The notes under the pieces: generated by a model
What the model was told of the DNA's origin: nothing
What the model saw: only the letters and a program-made list of their open reading frames with translations
Databases searched by the model: none
Made by a program: the position numbers and the translations under genes
In this document: piece after piece, positions 8,954-17,700 of the stretch
Layout: each line of letters starts with the position of its first letter
How positions within the stretch are numbered: the first letter of the stretch is position 1
NCBI RefSeq assembly: GCF_036013525.1
Contig: NZ_CP107853.1
Span: 620,001 to 684,000 of the forward strand
Reading direction: 5' to 3'
Origin: Nonomuraea sp. NBC_00507
Lineage (GTDB): Bacteria; Actinomycetota; Actinomycetes; Streptosporangiales; Streptosporangiaceae
Length of the DNA: 64,000 nt

Positions 8954-9772
8954 ATGTCACGACGTCTGTACGCCCTGCTCGCCACGTTCATCGGCCTGGC
9001 CTTCGCGCTGCCGCTGCTGTGGGCCCTGTCCAGCTCGCTGCGCGGCGGCTCGGAGATCTTCCAGCACATCTCGCGGCTGTCGTGGGAGACGCTCGTCCCC
9101 GCCGAGCCCACCCTCGGCAACTACGCCCGCCTGGTCACCGGCGACTTCGGCCGGGCCATACTCAACTCCCTGATCGTGGCGCTCGTCACCGTCGCCGCCG
9201 GTCTGCTGATCTCCTCGGCGGCCGCGTTCGGGCTGTCGGCCGTGCGCTTCAAGGGCCAGGGTGCGCTGTTCGCGATCGTCGTGCTCAGCTTCCTCATCCC
9301 GTTCGACGCGATCGCGATCCCGCTGGCCACGCTGTTCCGCGACTGGGACCTGACCAACACGTACACCGGACTCATCCTGCCGGGGCTCGGCCATGGCCTG
9401 GCCATCTTCCTGCTGCGGCAGTTCTTCCTGGCCATTCCCGGCGACCTGGTGGAGGCGGCGCGCATCGACGGGCTGGGCTGGTTCGGCGTGTTCGCCAGGA
9501 TCTACCTGCCGCTGTCGCGTCCCGCCCTGGTGAGCGCCGGTCTCACGCTGTTCATCTTCCAGTGGCAGTCCTACGTCTGGCCGCTGCTCATCGGCACCGA
9601 CGCCGCCCACCAGCTCGGTCCGATCGCGCTGGCGAACATGCGCGGCCAGTTCACCATCGACTACGGCGAGCTGTTCGCCGGCTCCATCGTGCTGACCGCC
9701 ATCCCCCTGCTGATCATCCTGCGCTTCCAGCGCCACTTCACGCAGTCGATCGCGACTACAGGACTCAAATAA
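8954..9772 (+). CDS. Carbohydrate ABC transporter permease (MalG-type)
   Basis: A 272-residue membrane protein with a TM segment at about residues 7-28, a periplasmic loop with PTLGNYARL, a block of TM segments, and the EAA loop EAARIDGLGWFGVFARIYLP. The C-terminus QRHFTQSIATTGLK is the standard MalG-family ending (usually ..GaVKG). It completes the importer with the MalF-type partner and sits 19 bp before the nucleoside hydrolase gene, so substrate uptake and cleavage are probably co-expressed. Confidence 0.92.
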   Translation: MSRRLYALLATFIGLAFALPLLWALSSSLRGGSEIFQHISRLSWETLVPAEPTLGNYARLVTGDFGRAILNSLIVALVTVAAGLLISSAAAFGLSAVRFKGQGALFAIVVLSFLIPFDAIAIPLATLFRDWDLTNTYTGLILPGLGHGLAIFLLRQFFLAIPGDLVEAARIDGLGWFGVFARIYLPLSRPALVSAGLTLFIFQWQSYVWPLLIGTDAAHQLGPIALANMRGQFTIDYGELFAGSIVLTAIPLLIILRFQRHFTQSIATTGLK

Positions 9773-9791
9773 CCCCGACAGAAAGGTCACC

Positions 9792-10664
9792 ATGACTCAT
9801 CCGGCCATGCGCGTCATCCTCGACACCGACATCGGCTCCGACGTGGACGACGCGCTGGCGCTCGCCGTCCTGCTCGGCTCGCCGGAGGTGGACCTGGTCG
9901 GATGCACAACCGTTTACGGTGACACGTTGCTGCGGGCGCGCCTGGCCAAGCGGCTGGCCCGGCTGGCCGGCCGGTCCCTCACCTGCATCCCGGGTGCCGC
10001 GAAGCCGCTGACCGACCGGCCCGTCTGGTGGGCTGGGCACGAGGGCAAGCTGTTCAGCGACCTGGACACCGAGCCGGTGGATCCGGGGGACGCGGCGGCG
10101 TACCTCGTCGAGCAGGTGAGCCGGGCGCCCGGGCAGATCGACGTGATGGCGATCGGGCCGCTCACCAACATCGCGGGCGCTCTCGCCGCCACGCCGTCGT
10201 TCGCGCGTGACGTGCGGCATCTGTGGATCATGGGCGGGCGGTTCGGCGATCCCAGGCCCGAGCACAACCTGGCCAGCGATCCGGAGGCGGCGGCCATCGT
10301 CTTCGGCTCTGGCGCACCGATCACGGTGACCGGGCTGGAGATCACCACCACGGTGCAGCTCGACGCCGGCGACGTCGCCACGATCGCGGGGGCGGGGGCG
10401 CTTGGGAAAGCGCTCAAGGCGGAGATCGAGCAGTGGTGGCGGTTCTGGAACGCGGAGTGGAACAGCCCGCACGATCCGATCACGGTGCTGAGCATGCTGG
10501 TCCCCGAGCTGTTCGCGTTCAGCCCGGAAGGGCGGGTGGTCGTGGGGGAGGACGGGGCCAGCACGTTCGAGGCCGGTGAGGGTCGCACACGGATCACCAC
10601 CTCTGTCCCGCCGGAGCCGGTGGCCCGGGAGATCGTCCGCCGCATCGTCCGCGCCGCCCCCTGA
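9792..10664 (+). CDS. Nucleoside hydrolase (inosine-uridine preferring family)
   Basis: A 290-residue cytoplasmic enzyme expected to hydrolyse the N-glycosidic bond of ribonucleosides to base and ribose. The N-terminus carries the calcium/ribose-binding Asp cluster DTDIGSDVDDALAL (from residue 11). GPLTNIA follows mid-protein, then IMGGRFGDPRPEHNLASDPEAA, the family's HN..xDPEAA ribose-contact motif. The late HDPITVLSMLVPELF supplies the catalytic-site His-Asp. SD GAAAGG lies just before the ATG. It is the fourth gene of the ABC operon, so the importer may deliver nucleosides or analogues. A closely related hydrolase with another ribosyl substrate is possible. Confidence 0.9.
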   Translation: MTHPAMRVILDTDIGSDVDDALALAVLLGSPEVDLVGCTTVYGDTLLRARLAKRLARLAGRSLTCIPGAAKPLTDRPVWWAGHEGKLFSDLDTEPVDPGDAAAYLVEQVSRAPGQIDVMAIGPLTNIAGALAATPSFARDVRHLWIMGGRFGDPRPEHNLASDPEAAAIVFGSGAPITVTGLEITTTVQLDAGDVATIAGAGALGKALKAEIEQWWRFWNAEWNSPHDPITVLSMLVPELFAFSPEGRVVVGEDGASTFEAGEGRTRITTSVPPEPVAREIVRRIVRAAP

Positions 10665-10681
10665 CGGTCTGCCGGCGGGCC

Positions 10682-11710
10682 TCAGCGGTGGAGCCGGGGC
10701 TCGGGGCAGCCGCAGGAGCCCCGGGTCACCAAGGCGGCGGGGAAGATCTTGGTAACGGGCTCGGCGTCCGCCGACTCGATCGCCCCCACCAGGGTTCCCG
10801 TCGCGTGCCTGGCCATCTCACCGATCGGCTGGCTGATCGTTGTCAGGCCCGGAACCGTGTACGCGGCCTCCCGCGCCCCGTCGAACCCCACGACCGCCAC
10901 GTCCCCGGGCACCCCCAGCCCGAGGTCGGCAGCGGCGCGCATCGCACCGATGGCCTGGTCGTCGATGGAGCAGAACAGCGCGGTGGGCCGCGAGCCGGAC
11001 GACAGGAGCCGGAAGGCCGCGTCGTACCCACCCTCCAGGCTCAGCGAGCTCTCGGCGACCAGGCCTGCCCTGGCCTCGACCCCCGCCTCCACGAGGGCGC
11101 GACGCCACCCAGCCGCCCGCAGCTCCACCGGCGTGATGTCCAACCGCCCGCCGACGAAGCCGATGCGCCGGTGGCCGTGTTCCAGAAGGTGGCGGGTGGC
11201 CTGGTAGCCGCCCTCCTCGTCGTCGACCGCGAGCCGGGAAAAGAACGGCGGCGCCTGGTGGTCGATGGTGACCACCGGGATGTGCCCGCGCATCTCCTCT
11301 GCCCGCTCGGGCGAGACCGGCACGCGCATGAGCACCAGCCCGTCCACCTGCCGCTCCAGGAACGCCCTGATATAGCCCTCGGCCCGATCCGGGTCCTCGG
11401 CGGAGTTGCCGAACAGCACGGAGTAGCCCCGCTGCCAGGCGACCTCCTCACAGGCCCGGGTGAACTGGCCGAAGAACGGGCTGGTCCCCCCGGCGCTGTC
11501 GGAGGCGATCACGCCGATGGTCCAGGTGCGCCGCGAGCGAAGCGACCTGGCCACCGCGTTGGGCCGGTAGCCGAGCTGCTCGACGGCGGCCAGCACCCGC
11601 CGCCTGGCCGACTCGGAGACTGGGCGCGGCCCGTTGTTGATCACGTAACTGACCACGGCGGGTGAGGTGCCCGCCAGCCGCGCCACATCGTTGCGCGTCA
11701 CCACTCGCAT
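10682..11710 (-). CDS. LacI-family transcriptional regulator
   Basis: A 342-residue LacI/GalR protein, convergent with the nucleoside hydrolase gene (17 bp between stops). The start chosen is the ATG at 11710 (MRVVTRNDVARLAGTSPAVV), giving a standard helix-turn-helix. The much longer open frame upstream is transposase wreckage. The hinge is GYRPNAVARSLRSRRT, and the effector domain has FVGGRLDITPVELRAAGWRRAL and VAVVGFDGAREAAYTVPGLTTI. The C-terminus has a small Cys-containing tail (GSCGCPEPRLHR). It is probably the regulator of the adjacent nucleoside/ABC operon; that is inferred from proximity alone. Confidence 0.92.
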   Translation of the reverse strand: MRVVTRNDVARLAGTSPAVVSYVINNGPRPVSESARRRVLAAVEQLGYRPNAVARSLRSRRTWTIGVIASDSAGGTSPFFGQFTRACEEVAWQRGYSVLFGNSAEDPDRAEGYIRAFLERQVDGLVLMRVPVSPERAEEMRGHIPVVTIDHQAPPFFSRLAVDDEEGGYQATRHLLEHGHRRIGFVGGRLDITPVELRAAGWRRALVEAGVEARAGLVAESSLSLEGGYDAAFRLLSSGSRPTALFCSIDDQAIGAMRAAADLGLGVPGDVAVVGFDGAREAAYTVPGLTTISQPIGEMARHATGTLVGAIESADAEPVTKIFPAALVTRGSCGCPEPRLHR

Positions 11711-11779
11711 CTCACCCCGGCAGTCACGAAAACAGCTTACGAGATCGCCTCGTCGAGCCTCCATCTCACCGTCCGGTTT

Positions 11780-12017
11780 CCCACCTGTGCGGCTCGAGGT
11801 CTGGGGGCCGGCATGGACGGACACCGGCCGCATCTTCACGCGGGAGGACGGCAGCGAATGACGCCCGACTGGGTCAGCGAGCCTTTCGAGTGGTTGACGT
11901 TCGCGGCCAGCCTGCCGCCGATCCGGCTGCACGACCTTCGCCATGGTGCGGCCACGCTGTCCTTGGCGGCCGGCGACGACATGAAGACGACGTCGGCGAT
12001 GCTGCGACACTCGAGCG
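11780..12017 (+). pseudogene. Tyrosine recombinase (integrase) C-terminal remnant, frameshifted
   Basis: Translation in two frames gives DTGRIFTREDGSE, then TPDWVSEPFEWLTFAASLPP and IRLHDLRHGAATLSLAAGDD followed by AMLRHSS. This is the catalytic HxLRH box region of an actinobacterial phage-type integrase. One base is missing near 11868 (expected Glu-Leu-Thr, found GAA-TGA), and the reading stops before the nucleophile tyrosine, exactly where transposase-like sequence of the opposite strand begins (about 12018). The gene is dead and was cut by that insertion or by a later deletion. Confidence 0.75.
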
Positions 12018-12245
12018 TGTTGGGCGAGGTTGGTCGCGCCGGTCAGGCGTAGCGCGCCGATGCCGAGGTTGCGTACAGCGGCCATGTTGCGGGGTGCGTT
12101 GCCGGTGCGGGCTTGGGAATGGTCTTCGCCGTAGGTGACGTCGCGGACGCAGTGGAGCCGGTTTTCGATGCTCCAGTGGCCGCGGATCCAAGTGGCCAGG
12201 TCGGCGGTGCCAGCCTGCCAGGTGGGCAGGCTAGTGATGGCGTTA
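12018..12245 (-). pseudogene. ISAs1-like DDE transposase C-terminal remnant
   Basis: The minus strand encodes GHWSIENRLHCVRDVTYGED, the characteristic C-terminal region of ISAs1-family transposases, where the Glu of the DDE triad is in W.IEN..H. It is followed by AAVRNLGIGALRLTGATNLAQ. The same block occurs in the intact copy at 56737-57948 (HYVRDVTFGEDRCRVRTASA). Only about 75 residues remain, without start or end, and the left edge abuts an integrase fragment. Confidence 0.75.
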
Positions 12246-12368
12246 AGAGGGAAGCCCAGTGGCGCGAGCTGACCAAATCGCGTGTCGAATCGAGCGAGGC
12301 TCCGCCGGATACCCGCCCGATCTTCATCTTCTACCACGCATTCCCCGAAGACCCCTGAGGTGCCTTCC

Positions 12369-12539
12369 ATGCATCACATGCATGAAGAGCTCGTCCGCGC
12401 GGACCTGGCTGAGCGACGAGCCGAGGCCGCACGGTTACACATGATCCCGCCGCGCTCGCGCCGGCCTGTTCTTCTGCGCCTCCGCGGCCGGTTCGCGATC
12501 ACCCTCCGCCCCCTCGCCGACCACCTCGAACCTGCCTGA
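12369..12539 (+). CDS. Small basic hypothetical protein, 56 aa
   Basis: An open frame starting MHHMHEELVRADLAERRAEA and ending RPLADHLEPA, with GAGG about 9 bases upstream of the ATG. The alternating acidic and arginine-rich helix followed by a basic middle resembles the many short actinobacterial proteins beginning MHEEL.RA...ERLAEA. No domain is recognised. It lies in a mobile-element graveyard, so it may be an unexpressed survivor. Confidence 0.4.
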   Translation: MHHMHEELVRADLAERRAEAARLHMIPPRSRRPVLLRLRGRFAITLRPLADHLEPA

Positions 12540-12725
12540 TAATCCGTACGGGTATCTGTCGATGTAGATCTCCAGAGCACCTCCCGCACGACCCACACGT
12601 TACGGACCCGCATGTCGTCGCTGAGCAGGGAGCCCGGTACCGCCTCTCAAGGTCGAGCCAACTTCTCGTCGGACTCGCATGCCATCATCTCCATGATCTG
12701 TCCCGAGAGAACAGGATCCCCACCC

Positions 12726-13238
12726 ATGGGCAGCTACGACTGGCTCGATGACGACGCGTTCTGTGCAACCTTCGTCCGCGGTCTCACCCCGCGCGAGGCG
12801 CTGGCCCGCCTTGGCATTGACGTGTTCGACGGGGATGACGAGGAAGGCGATTTCGAGGAAGGGCTCATCTGCGCCCGGCCGGCCGAGGGCGGGACCATTC
12901 TGAGCGAGTCGAACGGCTTCGCCGGCACGCTGCCCGAGGTGCTGCGGCCCTTGTCGGCCGGGACGGTCACGGCGAGTGTCTTCGTCAACGTGAACAGGGT
13001 CGCGTCCTTCGACCATTACGCCGACGGTCGCAACATCCTCACCTTCGATCCGCTGTTCGGCGGCGACGAGGACGGCATCCCGGAGGACTACCTGGCCGAC
13101 CGGATCGAGCTCGGGCTGGCCGACGACAAGTCTGAGGGCGGGCTCGCCGCTGCGCTACTGCTGGCCGAGCGCATCACCGAGGTGCGGCCGAACACGTCAA
13201 GTGACGTGGTGGCCGCCCATGGCGTTCTCGAGTACTGA
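12726..13238 (+). CDS. DUF6461-family protein
   Basis: A 170-residue soluble acidic protein of unknown function, read from the ATG at 12726. The longer frame upstream to 12612 has no family similarity. It shares its layout with the gene at 26996-27553: an N-terminal Trp segment (YDWLDDDAFCATFVRGLTP), a conserved EGGTILSES block, the PLSAGTVTASVFVNVN block, then F.HYADGRNILTFDPLFG and DYLADRIELGL. The match to DUF6461 is by recognition of these blocks, without a search. It sits among integrase and att debris, suggesting it arrived as cargo. Confidence 0.7.
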   Translation: MGSYDWLDDDAFCATFVRGLTPREALARLGIDVFDGDDEEGDFEEGLICARPAEGGTILSESNGFAGTLPEVLRPLSAGTVTASVFVNVNRVASFDHYADGRNILTFDPLFGGDEDGIPEDYLADRIELGLADDKSEGGLAAALLLAERITEVRPNTSSDVVAAHGVLEY

Positions 13239-13402
13239 GGCACCTCGCTGTCGGCCCCATCGCAAACACAGCAGGCCGACGACGCAACCCAACCGCATTA
13301 ACAGCTCGGGTCTCGGCCGTCCCGATCAGTTCTTCCTGGACCAACACGGCCCGGCGGTCCAGGATGAACGGGCTGGTACGGCGGTGAACATCGCCTACCG
13401 CG

Positions 13403-13528
13403 ATGCCCAAGCCGCCGCTCGTGGAGCCTCCTCCCCCGGTGGACCCGTACGATCATGAGGACCCGTTCTGGCAAGAGGTTCGCGCCACCATGAGACGGCA
13501 CAGATTGCCGCAGGTGCGCCGGACATGA
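13403..13528 (+). CDS. Small proline-rich ORF coupled to the next gene, 41 aa
   Basis: A 41-residue frame, MPKPPLVEPPPPVDPYDHED then PFWQEVRATMRRHRLPQVRRT. Its stop overlaps the ATG of the following 152-residue gene by four bases (ATGA), the arrangement of genuine actinobacterial gene pairs. That coupling is the main reason to accept so short a frame. No family is recognised. Confidence 0.4.
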   Translation: MPKPPLVEPPPPVDPYDHEDPFWQEVRATMRRHRLPQVRRT

Positions 13529-13983
13529 GCACGCTGAGCCGCGAGGAATACGAACGAGCGTGCGCCGAGCTGGACTTGTCGCCGATGACCGACGACGAGT
13601 GCTTCAGCCCGGAGATCCGCGAGCGCCTGCACGCTTCCCCCGATCAGAGCTTCGTCGAAACGATCTTCAGACGCCTCGCCCACGCGCGTGGCTGGGGCAT
13701 CATGCATCAGCTCCGCGAGAAGCGGAAGCAACTTCGCTGGGAGTTGGGCCGCCGCTTCGCCCGTGGGATGTCACGCCGGCAGTACGAGGAGTTCTGCACC
13801 GAAGCCAGCATCCAACCGGCCCCCGACGACGCTATACGCGCCATGGCCGCCGACTACCTCGCCCGCGAAGAGACTGAAGACCTTCCCGACTTCAACCTGT
13901 TCGTCGCCAACTTCCGCGATCAAGGGATCTGGAGAGAAAGCGGCAGTAACCGTCCCGAACAGGGGGCGATCGTTAGTCGGTAA
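13525..13983 (+). CDS. Hypothetical protein, 152 aa
   Basis: A soluble, charged protein starting MSTLSREEYERACAELDLSP. There are two similar pieces: SREEYERACAELDLSPMTDD and SRRQYEEFCTEASIQPAPDD, each followed by a helix. This suggests an internal duplication of a 20-residue motif separated by about 80 residues. No known domain is recognised. It is translationally coupled to the 41-residue frame upstream and ends just before an att-arm repeat (13998), so it is probably mobile-element cargo. Confidence 0.6.
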   Translation: MSTLSREEYERACAELDLSPMTDDECFSPEIRERLHASPDQSFVETIFRRLAHARGWGIMHQLREKRKQLRWELGRRFARGMSRRQYEEFCTEASIQPAPDDAIRAMAADYLAREETEDLPDFNLFVANFRDQGIWRESGSNRPEQGAIVSR

Positions 13984-13997
13984 CAACTGCCAATGGC

Positions 13998-14102
13998 TTT
14001 ACAGCTCGTGGCCGTTCGGGCCAAAAGACGGCTTCCGATCTGGGACGGGACCACATCTCGCCGCCATCAGACCCGTGATCATTGCACGTATATGGCACAG
14101 CC
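13998..14102. repeat. Integrative-element att arm repeat (copy without tRNA part)
   Basis: This segment (TTTACAGCTCGTGGCCGTTC ... GTGATCATTGCACGTATAT) matches the arm that follows the tRNA-Tyr att core at 26256-26360 base for base over most of its length, and a shorter version at 22021-22056. The tRNA-derived half itself is missing on its left. It is best read as the scar of another element of the same integration family. Confidence 0.6.
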
Positions 14103-14158
14103 GTTGATGCACCACAGCTTCGTCCGCGGTCGGCTTCGGGCGGGCTGAGCACCGTCAG

Positions 14159-14275
14159 ATAGCGATTGGAACGTCTTCGATCCAGCAGTCGACAACATGG
14201 GGACCGATCTGCACGACGGCGTCCTCAGTGTCCTCGCGGGTAAGGAAGACGCCGGCTCCAGAGACGTCAGGAACT
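14159..14275 (-). pseudogene. C-terminal fragment of an unknown protein
   Basis: Minus-strand reading gives SGAGVFLTREDTEDAVVQIG then PHVVDCWIEDVPIAI and a stop. It has the composition and secondary-structure rhythm of a real protein end, but no start within reach. It lies between an att arm and an integrase remnant. The family is not recognised. Confidence 0.3.
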
Positions 14276-14368
14276 TTTGAGGGCCACGGCCAACTCTGGT
14301 CATGATGACGAAAACCCAACGGTGCCGATCACGTCGCGGGCGCCGCGACGGAAGCCAGGTCGCCTCCG

Positions 14369-14554
14369 ATGGTCGTCCCCTACGACCTACGCCACGCTTG
14401 CGTGTCCACGTGGCTCAACGCGGGCGTCCCCGCACCCGAGGTTGCCGAATGAGCAGGCCACAGCGTCAACGTCCTGCTACGCGTCTACGCCAAGTGCATC
14501 CACGGCCAGCAGGGTGAGGCAATGCGGCACATCTGGGATGCGACCAAGTCCTGA
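14369..14554 (+). pseudogene. Integrase C-terminal remnant with internal stop
   Basis: The reading PYDLRHACVSTWLNAGVPAP, then EVAE-stop-AGHSVNVLLRVYAKC reproduces the catalytic LRH box and the nucleophile region (VYAKC) of the integrase encoded at 28487-29852. An in-frame TGA after EVAE and loss of everything N-terminal show that it is dead. Confidence 0.8.
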
Positions 14555-14759
14555 AACCAGCTGTGTCAGGGGCGTAGCTGATCGTGGAGCAGGGCCGCGG
14601 CGCTTGGTCCTGTTGCCGTCAGGACCTCCCGCCGGTGACCACAGTGGCGCTAGTTAGGATTCAGCCTCGGCTCACGGCCAGGAAGCAGAAGCGGCATCTC
14701 CCGGTCGCCGAGCCGGTGCCCGGGGGAACCGGGCCTGGGCGCTCGGGACAGCGCCGGGG

Positions 14760-17700
14760 TCATGGTTGGGCCGGACGTTCCAGCCGCAGGTCGACCCGGA
14801 GTTCGGGACGGTCGAAGTAGTCGTCGGCGAGGTCGATGGCCATCATCCCCATCAGGCCCGACACGATGATCCGCGACTCGCTGGCCGGCACGATCCACCA
14901 GATCGGACTGCCGACCTCGATGATCCGCGCGATTGAGCCGTCAGGAGTCCAGATCGCGAGCGCCCCCGCGTAGCCGCCGGACAGCACGCAGTCCCGGCCA
15001 ACCAATCGGGCGACGCGGACGCGTCCCAGCGCCATGGCGTGACCATCGTGGAGCGCCCCGGAGACGTCGAGGCGGCCGGTTTCCACATTCCACACGTCGA
15101 CGTGCGAGAATCCCCCGGTCAGCACGATCACGGGGCGGCCGTCGATGCTGCCCAGGCAGTAGCCAGAGTGGACAGGGTCATGGCGATCGTGGCGGCAGGC
15201 CTCCAGTTCCGTCGCGCGCGAGGCGTCCTCCAGGTTCCACAGAAGAGGAGCAGCCTCGCCGTCCGCCCAGGTGACGGCGTGGGCCACACCGCCGACCGAG
15301 CCGTACGTGAAGTAGAACGGGCCCGTGTGACAGCGGAGGGGAGATCGCCACCAACGCTCGTCGGCGACGTCCCACAGGTGCAGAGTTCCGTCGGACCAGG
15401 CAATGGCGAGCGCCGGCCGGCCGCGGATCTCCACCAGCTCCAGGTCGGTCCATTCCCCGGTGTCGGAGACCTGCGGGGAGCCGAGTGGGCTGCCCGTATC
15501 GAGGTCCATAACCCCAAGGCCCTCCTTGGGCAGCCCAACGGCCAGGCGGGGGAGCGGCGCCAGGTGGACCACGCGAGTAGCCTCGCCGAGCGGCCAGTCC
15601 ATGACGTGCTCGCCGGTGGCCAGGTCCCAGGAACGCAGCACCCCAAGGTCGGAATCCCGCCCGATGACCAGACGTAACCCGGCTACCTCGGCGGCGGCCA
15701 GGTCGAGCACATGCGGTCCGGTTTGACCGGCGGCGAAGAGGTCAGAGGCGAACGGCCACCACCTGACCAGCCCGTCGCGCCCGCCGGAGACGATGGCGGG
15801 CCTGCCGTCGAGCTCGGCGAACAGCACGTGGTCAACGGCCCCGTCGTGGGCGTGCAGCGGCTGGCCGGCCAGGCCGCCAGCCGGCCACTCGAAGCACCGG
15901 ATCGTGCCGTCGCCGCCACCGGTGCAGAAAAGGCGGCCCCGCTTCCACGGGATGACGTCCACGGTCCAGGAACCGATCTCATGCCCCTCGAACGGCTCTC
16001 CGAGCGGCACATTTCGCTCCGGATCCCAGAGCAGGCAGGGGTACCAGTTCCTGCCGGAGAGGAACACGACGGGACGATCGTCCATCTCGATGATCAGCGC
16101 ATGCCCCGTGGCTTCCCTCCCCTCCTCCACGTCGGTGCGGTGAGGGGCGAAGGCGGGTCCGACAGGCTGATGCGAACGCAGGTCCCAGACCTGGACGTGG
16201 GCGAGGTCGGACATAAGCACCGCGGCCAGCGCCCGGCCGCCTGCCGACCCGCCGCCCAGGAGGCTGTGGGCCTGCTCTACCCGGAACGGTTCGGCGATGA
16301 GGTCGCCGGTGGCGAGGTCACGCACGCGGATGGCCCCGTCAGTGTCCATGCTCGCCATGACCTGGACGCCGCCGCCGAGCGGGAAGATCTTCAGCGAATC
16401 GTCGTCGCCGCCCGGATCGGTGGCGAACCCGAGGCCGGACTGCGCCTGCGTGCCCAGGTCCCAGTGGAGCACCGATCCGTCCTCGTGGACGGTGGCGACC
16501 CGGCCGCCGCCAGTGAGCGCGGCCAGGCGAATGATCGGGGAGGGCCAGGTGCCCGGCAGGTCCGCGACGAGTTCCCCCGATTGCACGTCGTGCGCGTGGA
16601 CCGCTCGCGCCGACGCGGAGACGATTACCTGTCGGCCCCGCAGTCGGGTGATCGTCAGCCCCTGGACGTAGCCGTCGTGGCGGGCCAGCACCCGGCCGTC
16701 CGCGATCCGCCGCCAGTGCGCCCACGCGACCGACCAGGGCCGGTCGGCGGGCAGGGCGCGGATGCCGTCGGCCAGCTCCGTCAGACCGCTCTTACGCGCG
16801 GCCATCTCCAGGTACGACGCGCGCTCGGTCGCGGGCCTGGCCAGCAGCTGAGCGCTCACCCGCTGGAGCGCGAGCAGCACGGCCCGGTTCTCCGGCGACC
16901 GCGCCGCGTCGAGAGCCTGGAGCAGGCGGCCGGGGTCGGAGGCGACGAGGAAACCCGGATCCCTCAGGAGGGGATCGAGCACCGCTCCTCTTGCCGCATG
17001 GGTGACAAGATAGTGGCGGGTGTAATGGTCGGCCTCCTGCCAGTCGGACGGAGCCAGCTCGATCAAGGTGCCCGCCACACTCGCGTGGACGTCGCAAGGG
17101 TCTCGCTCGTCCTCGATCAGCGAGCGCAGGTGCTCGTCCAGGGCGGCGTGGAAGAGACGGTGGTGTGCCGAGCCCGCCAGAGCGGTACGACGCAGCAGGT
17201 CGGTGGCGAGGGTGTCGCGGAGCAGCCAGGAGACGTCGGCCTCGGTGTAGAAGGCGGTTCCCAGCGCGGTGGCCATTCTGGCCCACGCCGTACGATCAGC
17301 CAAACCCGGGCCCTCCGCCCACGCCAGCGGCATCAGCAGGTCCCGAGCCCGTCGGTGGTCGGCGCCGAAGCGGTCAAGATATTGGTCCATCGCGGAGCTG
17401 ACCGTGGCGGGGAACCGATCGCTCCAGCCGGGCGACTCCACATCGACGGCCCGCTCGGCGCCCGCCAGTGACAAGCTGGTCAGCTGGGCGACCAGGAAAC
17501 TCTGCCCCGCCCGCGAGGCGACCGCGGCCGCCACCGTCGCGGCGAGGTCCGGCCGGTCGCGGTAGGGGCTGGGCACCTCCGGGTCGTCCGCGGCCATCAG
17601 ACAGCGCCGTACATAGGTGACGAGGTCGCCGAGTTCCGAGTAGTCCGGATTGTTAAGGTCCAACTCGATCGCCGCGTTGCCGAACCTGCGCACGAGGTGC

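Noticed and set aside
11711..12370. N-terminal extension of the LacI gene at 10682 to 562 residues
   Set aside because: The extension translates ISAs1 transposase debris, and the LacI helix-turn-helix begins exactly at ATG 11710.
15711..17471. A 586-codon plus-strand open frame
   Set aside because: It is antisense to the STAND-WD40 gene, whose motifs and codon bias are convincing; the frame has no motif of its own.
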